From the NCBI GenBank assembly GCA_003216895.1, contig QCID01000001.1, forward strand, positions 124,001 through 188,000: a DNA stretch of 64,000 nucleotides. Direction: 5' to 3'. The notes beneath the pieces are model-generated. The model worked only from the letters and a program-made list of their open reading frames with translations. It did not search any database and was not told where the DNA came from. The stretch is from Prochlorococcus sp. AG-402-K04 (GTDB lineage Bacteria > Cyanobacteriota > Cyanobacteriia > PCC-6307 > Cyanobiaceae). Made by a program: the position numbers and the translations under genes. Below are positions 56,902 through 64,000 of the stretch, piece after piece (positions within the stretch are counted from its first letter, which is position 1; each line of letters opens with the position of its first letter).

Positions 56902-57102
56902 ATGATTTTCAATGTGGCTAGATTGAGAGTAAAGGAACTCGCTAAGCTCCTAAGTGTTGACTCGCCAGAGATAATTGCAACATGCACTCTTTTAAAAATA
57001 CCAGCATCATCTCCTCTATCATCATTATCAGTAAAGCAGAGCAAAGAAATAATTGACTATATAAAGCAAACAAACGCTAATCAAAATATTGAAGAGAAAT
57101 AA
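56902..57102 (+). CDS. Stand-alone IF2_N-like domain protein (66 residues)
   Basis: The segment RVKELAKLLSVDSPEIIATC followed by SSLSVKQSKEIIDYIKQ matches the IF2_N helix-turn pattern found at the N terminus of translation factor IF-2. There is no rest of IF-2 here. Function of a free copy is unknown; RNA or ribosome binding is possible. Confidence 0.55.
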   Translation: MIFNVARLRVKELAKLLSVDSPEIIATCTLLKIPASSPLSSLSVKQSKEIIDYIKQTNANQNIEEK

Positions 57103-57225
57103 TTATTGAAAAGAATATTACAAATCCAAAACGTATAAAGTTTATTTTCGCTAGAATAACAAAGAATAAATAGGGTCGGTCTCGTTATATATAATGAATG
57201 AATCAATCAAATAATAAGAATAAAT

Positions 57226-57447
57226 CTATAAATCATTAGCCTCTCTAAACAAAGCATCTTGATAATCTGATTCTTTTTTTAAATTTTCCATTTTAATAGG
57301 ATCAAAATGATCTATGAGTGACTTACCAAACTCAAAGATTTCCAAATCAGATAAACCCTGATCTCGTAAAGCTGCAAGAATTGCTGATATATCTTGGAAT
57401 GCTTCTTTACACAATTCTTTTTTGTCTTCAGATGTAAGAGATTGCAT
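57226..57447 (-). CDS. Hypothetical helical protein (73 residues)
   Basis: Soluble all-helical protein with acidic composition: LTSEDKKELCKEAFQDISAI, then LGLSDL-like DQGLSDLEIFEFG and a Lys-rich end. Divergent from the channel gene. Not recognised. Confidence 0.5.
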   Translation of the reverse strand: MQSLTSEDKKELCKEAFQDISAILAALRDQGLSDLEIFEFGKSLIDHFDPIKMENLKKESDYQDALFREANDL

Positions 57448-57612
57448 ATTAGATAATTACTAACAGATTTAATTAAATCATACTATAAGTATTGATTGAA
57501 GACGAATAATTATATTATTGGTAAGATTTATACCTATAGAAAAAATAAATACAAGAATAAATATTTAGCTCAATAATCACTATAATATAAAAAATAAGAC
57601 TAAAAAAACAAT

Positions 57613-58653
57613 TTGAATCTTATAAAAACAAATAAATTTAAGGGCTATTTAAAAGTCTGGGCAGCACCAATCTCACTACTCATATTCCTATTTTTATTTG
57701 GTGCATCAGGATATCGGATTACTGAAGGTTGGGATTGGGGAGATTGTTTATGGATGGTTCTGATAACCATCACAACAATAGGTTTTGGTGAGGTTGAAGT
57801 ATTGAGTTCAGCAGGTAGAATAATAACTTTTTTAATCATAGGAGGAGGCTTATTTGTAGTTCAATTAACACTTCAAAGGTTTATACAATTGTCTGAACTT
57901 GGATATTTCATAAAATTAGAAGAGTTAAGATTAAGGAGATTAATTAGAAGAATGAAAAATCATGTAATTATATGTGGGTATGGTCGTACAGGAAAAGAAA
58001 TTGCAGATCAATTAAAGTCTGAAAAAATATCTACTCTAATAATAGAAGTAGACTCCTCAAGAAAAACTGAGGCTGAAGAGAAAGGTTTCAACGTCTTACT
58101 GGCAGATGCCACAATGGACGAAACATTATTAGTAGCAGGAGTAAAAAATTGTCGTAGCTTAGTGGTTACCCTTCCTAGTGACGCAGCTAATTTATATGTC
58201 GTGCTGAGTGCAAAAGCTCTAAATGATAATTGCAGATTAATAGCCAGGGCAGCGAACGAGGAAGCGGCTAATAAATTAAAACTGGCTGGAGCTGATGCGG
58301 TAGTAAGTCCATATGTTGCTGCAGGAAGGACTATGGCCGCCTCTGCATTAAGGCCTATAGCTGTAGATTTCATAGATTTACTTGCAGGCTCAGATTGCGA
58401 AATAGAAGAATTCAAGCTCACGGATAATATTGAGAAAATTGAAATTTTTAATAATCAAACAAAAAATGTTTTTGACTTTTCAAAACGTGGTGAAGCCTTA
58501 CTTTTAGCAACAAAAGTCTCTGGTGAATTACAAGGTAATCCTAAAAATAAAGTACCCATCTCTCCAGGGATGATTTTGATATTCCTTGGAAGTCAAGAAC
58601 AATTAAACAGGATTAGAGTTCACTTCAAAGATGTGCTAATAAAAACAACATAG
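57613..58653 (+). CDS. Two-helix potassium channel with RCK/TrkA domains
   Basis: 346 residues. Transmembrane helices at about 18-34 and 67-87 flank a pore loop with TIGFGE (55-60), a variant of the TIGYGD selectivity filter. A TrkA-N Rossmann domain follows (HVIICGYGRTGKEI, about 117-130, then DADA-like ADAVVSPYVAAGR) and a C-terminal TrkA-C-like region. Ligand-gated K+ flux is likely. TTG start. Confidence 0.88.
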   Translation: MNLIKTNKFKGYLKVWAAPISLLIFLFLFGASGYRITEGWDWGDCLWMVLITITTIGFGEVEVLSSAGRIITFLIIGGGLFVVQLTLQRFIQLSELGYFIKLEELRLRRLIRRMKNHVIICGYGRTGKEIADQLKSEKISTLIIEVDSSRKTEAEEKGFNVLLADATMDETLLVAGVKNCRSLVVTLPSDAANLYVVLSAKALNDNCRLIARAANEEAANKLKLAGADAVVSPYVAAGRTMAASALRPIAVDFIDLLAGSDCEIEEFKLTDNIEKIEIFNNQTKNVFDFSKRGEALLLATKVSGELQGNPKNKVPISPGMILIFLGSQEQLNRIRVHFKDVLIKTT

Positions 58654-58751
58654 TTAATCTTTAAATATCTTCAGCGAGGGTAAACACTACAAGCAACACA
58701 TAACGCATAGATAAAAAAGTGATTAGAACATTTGAAGTTCATATTCCATAG

Positions 58752-59003
58752 ATGTCACAACAAGCGACAGGCGAATTGTTACCCCAAATAACAACAGGTA
58801 ATGAACAATCAAAAATAAAGGACAGCATATTTTCAAAAGATTATGTTGATTTTTTAAACGAAGCTGGTTGGAGATTAGAAAAAAAACTTCCATCAAATAG
58901 TAACAATTATTCAGATCTCCTAGAAGACACCGATTGGAAAACAAATGAAATTGATTTAATATGTTCAAAACATTACAGAAGGGATCTTGATGCTTTGAGT
59001 TGA
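58752..59003 (+). CDS. Hypothetical small protein (83 residues)
   Basis: Polar soluble protein. A disordered N terminus is followed by KDYVDFLNEAGWRLEKKLPS, then a region with DLLEDTDWK and ICSKHYRRDLDAL. ATG start. Follows the channel gene after about 100 bases. Not recognised. Confidence 0.55.
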   Translation: MSQQATGELLPQITTGNEQSKIKDSIFSKDYVDFLNEAGWRLEKKLPSNSNNYSDLLEDTDWKTNEIDLICSKHYRRDLDALS

Positions 59004-59054
59004 TACTCTTCGTATGTTCCTAAGTTAATATTTAAATAAATAACCTATAAAAAT

Positions 59055-59183
59055 ATGAGCACGCAAAAACATTCTTGGAAACTTTGGGCTTTTGTTTTTT
59101 GCCTCAACTTAATTGCTATATGTGGAGCTTTTTACCTCAAATCTGTAGGAATCGATCTTTATGCATTCAGAGCTGCATCATAA
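59055..59183 (+). CDS. Hypothetical single-pass membrane protein (42 residues)
   Basis: MSTQKHSWKLW then a transmembrane helix (about 10-30, AFVFCLNLIAICGAFYL) and a short tail (DLYAFRAAS). A single-helix small subunit layout, family unknown. ATG-to-TAA frame. Confidence 0.45.
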   Translation: MSTQKHSWKLWAFVFCLNLIAICGAFYLKSVGIDLYAFRAAS

Positions 59184-59235
59184 TTTATAATAAAAATATA
59201 TTTAATAATACAATTTAATTTTTTTAAAAAAGTAT

Positions 59236-59487
59236 ATGAAAAACACAGGAGAAAGTAAATGGAAAAAAGTACTTGATGATGTATTAATTTATAATCTATA
59301 TATATTAATAGTAGGCTCTATATTCCTTGGAATTAGTTTTACATTAAGTATTAATGGGAATTCCGGTTTTTATAATTTATTCCAAAAGCTCTGGTATCCT
59401 GTATTTATTCCTTCATTAAGTCTATTCTTTACAGCTATATTAATCGAAGCCATATTAAATAAGCTTATAGATCGAAATAATAAATGA
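59236..59487 (+). CDS. Hypothetical two-pass membrane protein (83 residues)
   Basis: Two transmembrane helices (about 19-38 and 53-75) with a short loop, and a basic end (NKLIDRNNK). Not recognised. Part of a run of plus-strand small genes. Confidence 0.5.
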   Translation: MKNTGESKWKKVLDDVLIYNLYILIVGSIFLGISFTLSINGNSGFYNLFQKLWYPVFIPSLSLFFTAILIEAILNKLIDRNNK

Positions 59488-59576
59488 AATTTTTTTATGG
59501 TTAAGCTTTCAACATTTTAAGAAAATCATTTGTTTTTAAAATTAATTGGCATAAAATAAGAAAAAATTAATTAAAA

Positions 59577-59723
59577 ATGAGATTTAAAGTTTCCATGATT
59601 GACGATCTGGGTAAATGCCACGAAGAAACTGTTATTGCCGATAATGAGAAGGAAGCAAAAACAAATGTAAAGACATTCAATCCTAAGTCAAAGGTCTTAG
59701 AGGCGAAATGGGTTTACAAATAA
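59577..59723 (+). CDS. Hypothetical small protein (48 residues)
   Basis: A compact alpha/beta peptide: MRFKVSMIDDLGKCHEETVI, then NEKEAKTNVKTFNPKSKVLE and AKWVYK. I associate this FNPKSKVL(E)AxWVYK ending with a family repeated in Prochlorococcus genomes. Two bases separate it from the preferred start of the next gene. Confidence 0.65.
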   Translation: MRFKVSMIDDLGKCHEETVIADNEKEAKTNVKTFNPKSKVLEAKWVYK

Positions 59724-59725
59724 TA

Positions 59726-60094
59726 ATGAATCATAAAAAAATGGAAGAACTGACTTATAAGGATCTAAGCGAAACTGAATTAGACACTCTCAAAGATATG
59801 TATATATCAAGTCGAGTTAACACTATGACTGAAAGTGATCTAAGAAAATTTGTAAAGGAAATTATCATCGATCAAATAAAAGGAACTGTAGGTAATGCTG
59901 AAGAGAAAGAAGCATGGGAAGAAATTAAAGATCATTTCTCAGAGGACTTAAGTCAAAAGATTCTTGAAGCGAAAAAGCAATGCAATAAAAATAAAAAAGT
60001 AATAGACAAAAGTCCTGAAGAAATTGAATTTGATAGAAGAATTGGTCTTCTAAAGCAACAACAAGATGAGCAGTCAAGCAAAGATATGTGGTAG
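59726..60094 (+). CDS. Hypothetical helical protein (122 residues)
   Basis: Acidic/basic mixed helical protein: MEELTYKDLSETELDTLKDM, then DLRKFVKEIIIDQIKGTVG and a Lys-rich end. The ATG at 59726 is preferred because it just clears the upstream stop; ATG at 59741 or upstream ATG at 59708 are alternatives. Not recognised, probably translationally coupled to the gene before it. Confidence 0.6.
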   Translation: MNHKKMEELTYKDLSETELDTLKDMYISSRVNTMTESDLRKFVKEIIIDQIKGTVGNAEEKEAWEEIKDHFSEDLSQKILEAKKQCNKNKKVIDKSPEEIEFDRRIGLLKQQQDEQSSKDMW

Positions 60095-60150
60095 AAAATT
60101 CACTCAAAATTATCTATCAATTAACTTTAACAGTAAATTTGATTACATTT

Positions 60151-60693
60151 TTATTGTAAAAAAAACGAAGCCATCCTAAATAAGAAGGAAAATATAATAA
60201 ATACTATAAGCCTTGAAAATCTATATTTAAATTCACGCCAAAAACTAAAATATTTACCTGAATTCACCAATAAAGATAGAAAAGAGTATCCAAATGTTAT
60301 TCTCTCCATCGATTTGAGTGACTTAAAAATGATAATATTGAAATCATTAATATTTAAAGATATAAATAAAAATAAAATAAAATATATTAATATTATAAAT
60401 AATAATGAATTTATAATAATCTCTAAAATCATACTCATAGGATAATCAAGCTTGGATATTCTTTGCTTTATCTCTTTAATATGATAATCTTCTAATCTAA
60501 AATACTCCGTTTGAGGGATTCTAAACTTTTTATACCGATTATGTAACTCTCTTTCCAATTTCAAAAAATCACTTGTATATAATTTAGCAACAACTTTATC
60601 TGGCTTAAGTTGGCGCATCCTATTTTCAAAGTTTTTAGTTATTCCAATCTTATATAAATCTCTATTTTTTACTAAATAAAGCCAACCACTCAT
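60151..60693 (-). CDS. Membrane-anchored GIY-YIG (T5orf172/MUG113-type) protein
   Basis: 180 residues. The N-terminal ~90 match a GIY-YIG-like domain: GWLYLVKNRDLYKIGITKNF with the helix Arg in ENRMRQL, LERELHNRYKKF, and TEYFRL. The C-terminal half has two hydrophobic helices (about 97-120 and 160-178). Nucleases of this family cut DNA; the membrane anchor is unusual. Downstream of the DUF2130 gene on the same strand (about 40 bases), so possibly one transcript. Confidence 0.75.
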   Translation of the reverse strand: MSGWLYLVKNRDLYKIGITKNFENRMRQLKPDKVVAKLYTSDFLKLERELHNRYKKFRIPQTEYFRLEDYHIKEIKQRISKLDYPMSMILEIIINSLLFIILIYFILFLFISLNINDFNIIIFKSLKSMERITFGYSFLSLLVNSGKYFSFWREFKYRFSRLIVFIIFSFLFRMASFFLQ

Positions 60694-60732
60694 ATCAATT
60701 TATATTTATGAGTATTTAAATTAATGAATGAA

Positions 60733-62025
60733 TTATGCCGCTTGATTTTTTTTTATAGAATTAAATTTTTCTCTCATAGTAGGATTATTTCTAGTTAATC
60801 TTTTAACCGACACATCTTGCGCTTTGTCGTTAGCTAACCTTAGATTTCTATCAGCACCAAGTAAAGCATCTTTGGTTTTTTGCAAATGATTGATAGATTT
60901 ATCAATCTCCATAATTGCTGTTTCAAAACGTTTTGAAGCTAACGAATAATTTTTACCAAAGGAATCTTTAAATAGTTCAAGGCTATTCTCAAAATTAGTA
61001 ATATCAATATTCTGTTCTTTAATATATGCTAGTTCTGATTTATACTCGAGTGCCTTGAGTGAGGCATTCCTTAGTAATGAAATTATAGGTAAAAAACATT
61101 GTGGACGAACAACATACATTTTTGGGTATCGATAAGAAAAATCAACAATACCAGAGTTAAACAAGTCATTATCTGATTCTAATAATGAAACTAGTACAGC
61201 ATATTCACAATTCTTTTCTATACGATCTTTATTTAATTCTTTAAGAAAATCCTCATTCTTCTTCTTACTAGATGTCTCATCACATTCGTTTTTCATCTCA
61301 AACATAATTGATACGATTTCGTTACCTTCACTATCACTTTCACGGAAAATATAATCGCCTTTACTCCCAAAACTAGCATCATTATCTTTATCAAAATAAG
61401 CATTGGGAAAGGCTGTTGCCCTTATACGGTTAAATTCATTTTCACAATGTTGTTCCAGTGACTCACCTACCATTTTAGTGGACAATTTTATTTTCATATC
61501 ACGAAGTCTCTCAATTAAATCATCTCTTTCTTTTAACTGAATCTCATATCTCATTTTTATAGACCTTTCAGACAATTCCTTCTGTATTTCAACCTTATCT
61601 AAGTTATTTTTGATTTTTTCATACCTTTCTTTAAATTCAGTAACTGCGTTAGAAACTGCAAGTTTTTTATCATACTCATTCTTTTCCCTAGTTTTTTCCA
61701 ATAAATATGAAAGTGAGTCTCTCTCTTTTTCGAAGCTATGCTTAATTTTATTCAAGGCCAAGGTTTTTTCAGTTTGAACAGTCATTAATTGAGACTGAAG
61801 CCCTTGCAATTTTTTTTCACTTGCAAATGCGGCCTCTTGCATTTGTAAGCGAATATTTTGAATAGCAAGATCTAAGGATTTCTGTTTGTCCTGTTCAAGA
61901 AATTCAAGTCTTTTGCTAATTTCATTCTCAAACTCTTGATCTCGTACCTGCTTAATGATATTTGAGTAATTATCTTCATCAATGGTGATTGTACTTCCAC
62001 ATTCAGGGCATTTGATTTCATTCAT
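60733..62025 (-). CDS. DUF2130 protein: zinc ribbon, coiled coil and nuclease-like core
   Basis: 430 residues from the ATG giving [13 protein letters not shown]; an upstream in-frame ATG at 62049 would add eight. A CPECG zinc ribbon half leads into a long coiled coil (about 30-180), followed by a domain with [10 protein letters not shown] and IMFEMKNE. That D...ExK arrangement resembles PD-(D/E)XK nucleases such as RmuC. DUF2130 function is not established. Paired with the GIY-YIG gene. Confidence 0.85.
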   Translation of the reverse strand: MNEIKCPECGSTITIDEDNYSNIIKQVRDQEFENEISKRLEFLEQDKQKSLDLAIQNIRLQMQEAAFASEKKLQGLQSQLMTVQTEKTLALNKIKHSFEKERDSLSYLLEKTREKNEYDKKLAVSNAVTEFKERYEKIKNNLDKVEIQKELSERSIKMRYEIQLKERDDLIERLRDMKIKLSTKMVGESLEQHCENEFNRIRATAFPNAYFDKDNDASFGSKGDYIFRESDSEGNEIVSIMFEMKNECDETSSKKKNEDFLKELNKDRIEKNCEYAVLVSLLESDNDLFNSGIVDFSYRYPKMYVVRPQCFLPIISLLRNASLKALEYKSELAYIKEQNIDITNFENSLELFKDSFGKNYSLASKRFETAIMEIDKSINHLQKTKDALLGADRNLRLANDKAQDVSVKRLTRNNPTMREKFNSIKKNQAA

Positions 62026-62172
62026 ATCTGAATTAAAGAGACAAACCAACTATTTTCTCTTTTTATCTGTTTTAGCTTAGACAAGCAAGAATTGTGTTAA
62101 ACCCAAAAACCACGGACAAATAAAGTTTTAAGTAAATACTAGATATTAGGAGAAAAATAAAATTTTAATTTA

Positions 62173-62406
62173 TTACTTTTTTGATTTTGGGTAAATTCCA
62201 GACAAATCACCTTTATTTGTCTTAATAGCTGAAGCTTTCCATTTGTACCATTTTTTGTTTCTTGAATAATCTTCCTCCTCCCAAATCTGATTTTGAAAAA
62301 TCAAGATCCCACAAAGTATAAAGAAAATGAGAGCACCCAGAAAAATATGCCAATCAAACATTATAGACGCATTTGAATAGCGAACATAGGCAAAAATTTT
62401 CATCAT
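62173..62406 (-). CDS. Hypothetical single-pass membrane protein (77 residues)
   Basis: One transmembrane helix (about 19-40, WHIFLGALIFFILCGILIF) followed by a charged, Trp/Lys-rich tail (QIWEEEDYSRNKKWYKW). The start may be internal at MFDWHIFLG (residue 16), giving 62 residues. Upstream of DUF2130 on the same strand by about 120 bases. Confidence 0.5.
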   Translation of the reverse strand: MMKIFAYVRYSNASIMFDWHIFLGALIFFILCGILIFQNQIWEEEDYSRNKKWYKWKASAIKTNKGDLSGIYPKSKK

Positions 62407-62642
62407 GTAGCCTCTTATAAACAGATGTGTTTCAAAGAAATGTACATTTCAAATAATAAAGAATTTTTCAGCCATGTGAGTTCTCCCTTACACATCTGAT
62501 GAAAAGGTTAAATATGAATGACAAATTATATAGTTTTCAAATATTAATAACTATTTATTGTGTTTGAGCAATAATTTTTACTACATAAAACAAATTAATA
62601 TACAAATTAAAATAAAATCGTAATTATATTGAATACTACAAA

Positions 62643-62810
62643 ATGTCATTGCTAAACTTTGCTCTTGCACATTCAGAGCTAGGCATAAATCACTTTACAA
62701 CAGATTTGATTCTTGTTCTTTCATTCGCGATAGTAACAGCACTTCCAATGTCTTTATTACGACCTCAGATTCAAGAAGATAATGTAAAGAGCAATGTTTT
62801 TAAAAGCTGA
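62643..62810 (+). CDS. Hypothetical single-pass membrane protein (55 residues)
   Basis: MSLLNFALAHSELGINHFTT precedes a hydrophobic helix (about 23-40, LILVLSFAIVTALPMSLL) and a polar tail. ATG-to-TGA frame. Not recognised. Confidence 0.5.
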   Translation: MSLLNFALAHSELGINHFTTDLILVLSFAIVTALPMSLLRPQIQEDNVKSNVFKS

Positions 62811-63104
62811 GTCTAAATTCGCTGGTTAACTATAATGAATAAGGAATCAACTAACACTATGATTAGTGATTGATCAAAAATGTATATCTTGTTTTAAATT
62901 ACATTAAGAATACTTTTTAGATATTTACTTGTCTAATAACAATTAAGATCATTAATGCATTTAAATTATTTCAAGAGTTAGACTAACTAAATTTTGTAAA
63001 AAAATATTAACTATTGAATATTTCAAGCTTCCTATTTGTTTTTTGCTCAATTAGACACGTTTTCAGTCAAAGTGTATGTAAAATAATTAGACCATTAAAT
63101 AATC
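62811..63104. other. Spacer, nothing recognised
   Basis: About 295 bases before the DCC-family gene. A short CACTA...TAGTG inverted repeat near 62858-62871 has no T run and is not a convincing terminator. No gene, RNA or repeat identified. Confidence 0.35.
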
Positions 63105-63506
63105 ATGTCAGACAAAAGTTTATTTATATATGATGGTGAATGTCCATTTTGCAATCACTTTGCGCAATTGCTTGAATTAAAAAGCAGTCTTCCTGATTTC
63201 GAAATATTAGATGGAAGAAAAAATCTCGGCCTGTTATATCAACTCTATATTCAAGGATATGATTTGAATAAAGGAGCAATTCTGATCATCAATGAAAATA
63301 TCATGCATGGTGCGGATGCTATTAATTGGATTTGCTGCGAGCTCAAAGAGCCAAGCGACTCACTGTTAGAAGTACTCAGGATTATTTTCACCTCTCAGAA
63401 AAGGACTAATTTTTTATTCCCATTGCTTTTATGGGGCAGAAGGTTAACACTGACATTAAAAGGGAAGGTTTGGCAACCAGTTAGCAAGAACAGTCAATTT
63501 TATTGA
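63105..63506 (+). CDS. DCC-family thiol-disulfide oxidoreductase (DUF393)
   Basis: 133 residues. Thioredoxin-like start IYDGECPFCNHFAQLL with the CxxC pair near residue 14, the DGRK-type segment (EILDGRKNLGLL), and GADAINWICCEL, all typical of DUF393. Role and partner unknown. No signal peptide. Confidence 0.85.
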   Translation: MSDKSLFIYDGECPFCNHFAQLLELKSSLPDFEILDGRKNLGLLYQLYIQGYDLNKGAILIINENIMHGADAINWICCELKEPSDSLLEVLRIIFTSQKRTNFLFPLLLWGRRLTLTLKGKVWQPVSKNSQFY

Positions 63507-63529
63507 ATATGTCTTAAACACGAATTTAA

Positions 63530-63841
63530 ATTTTTAAAGCTCATAACATAAAACTCTCAAAAATAGGTATTAATTCAAAATCAATCAAGTCAGACATTTC
63601 TAACCGAAAAATAATAAGTGTAATTAATAGTAAAATAGTATTAATAAATTTCAAACTATCAACAGCTTCTTTAGTTAATCAAAATTCAGTCTTCAGTTTG
63701 CTAAGAAAAAGCAGTAAAAATGGTTGGATTTCATTTAAACGAGATCTTTTCAATTTTACATTTGTAACATCAGTTGTTAAGAAGATAGATCCAATACTTT
63801 GTACGAGTTTAAATATGTACAATAAGATTTTAATTATCTAA
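63530..63841 (+). other. Start-less open frame of about 103 codons (possible gene remnant)
   Basis: After the TAA at 63527-63529 the plus frame runs open to TAA at 63839-63841 but holds no ATG or GTG in its first 95 codons and only one mid-frame TTG. The translation has an ordered look (KIISVINSKIVLINFKLSTA, then NGWISFKRDLFNFTFVTSVV). In DNA this AT-rich an open run this long is rare by chance. A decayed gene that lost its start is the best reading, but coding is not proven and the family is not recognised. Confidence 0.4.
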
Positions 63842-63848
63842 GCTAAAT

Positions 63849-63953
63849 ATGCTTATAGAAATCCTTGAAAATAGTAGTTCATTACTAGTTATTCTTTTAA
63901 TTGGTTTATCAATATATTTTGGAATTCAAGCTAATACAAAAAATATAAAATGA
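63849..63953 (+). CDS. Hypothetical single-pass membrane protein (34 residues)
   Basis: MLIEILENSSSLLVILLIGL, then SIYFGIQANTKNIK: one transmembrane helix and a short polar tail. ATG-to-TGA frame. Size resembles small photosynthetic subunits, but none is matched. Confidence 0.4.
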   Translation: MLIEILENSSSLLVILLIGLSIYFGIQANTKNIK

Positions 63954-64000
63954 TGTATAGTTATTTGGGTAAATACGAAAGAATCTATTCAACAAGTAAG

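Overview
The window is a contiguous piece of a cyanobacterial chromosome, most likely Prochlorococcus. The reasons are strong AT-richness, dense packing of short genes, oxygenic-photosynthesis genes (chlH, psb30/ycf12, a petP-like gene, a CCB-type cytochrome assembly factor, a ycf20-like gene, a desA-type desaturase), several families restricted to cyanobacteria (DUF2996, DUF3038, DUF4335, DUF2949), and many tiny hypothetical proteins of the kind typical of marine picocyanobacteria. The strain or clade cannot be fixed from the sequence alone. No prophage, transposon, CRISPR array or rRNA was seen.

Layout. 0-3.8 kb: end of metG, an LptC-like lipoprotein, a cytochrome assembly factor, cobU and trmL. 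3.8-10.2 kb: an accessory-looking stretch of tiny genes on both strands, one decayed flavoprotein pseudogene (8.2-8.8 kb) and a tRNA with anticodon CAT at 9.6 kb. 10.3-44.1 kb: housekeeping core with peroxiredoxin, an FtsH homologue without its zinc motif, rpmF, recJ, psb30, a two-gene Gdt1-type transporter, an RNB-fold protein without catalytic residues, ubiX, tldD/tldE, fmt, TerC, mfd, apt, a UbiH-like hydroxylase, dapB, chlH, S4-tpiA-folP and an MsbA-type ABC exporter. 44.2-50.7 kb: small conserved genes, a uridine-kinase-like gene, a pair of 49-residue membrane paralogues and an NmrA-type reductase. 50.8-54 kb: desaturase, peptidase E and a short-chain dehydrogenase. 54-64 kb: a second stretch rich in tiny genes, with a potassium-channel gene, a membrane-anchored GIY-YIG protein next to a DUF2130 protein, and a DCC-family thiol oxidoreductase.

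How genes work together. Tight overlaps suggest several co-transcribed sets: metG-lptC; cobU-trmL; ubiX with the membrane protein behind it; tldD-tldE-fmt; DUF3038-DUF4335; dapB to the UbiH-like hydroxylase; S4-tpiA-folP. Chlorophyll synthesis (chlH), PSII and b6f accessory subunits, and lipid desaturation serve the thylakoid. Mfd and RecJ serve DNA repair. MetG, Fmt, TrmL, RpmF and the tRNA serve translation.

Most notable: two pseudo-enzymes (FtsH lacking HEXXH, RNB lacking its aspartates); small-protein families with dispersed copies in the window, including one whose coding frame ends on an eight-A run that could support a -1 slip into a membrane-helix-like extension; a pseudogene with several independent lesions; and a start-less open frame of about 100 codons near the right edge.
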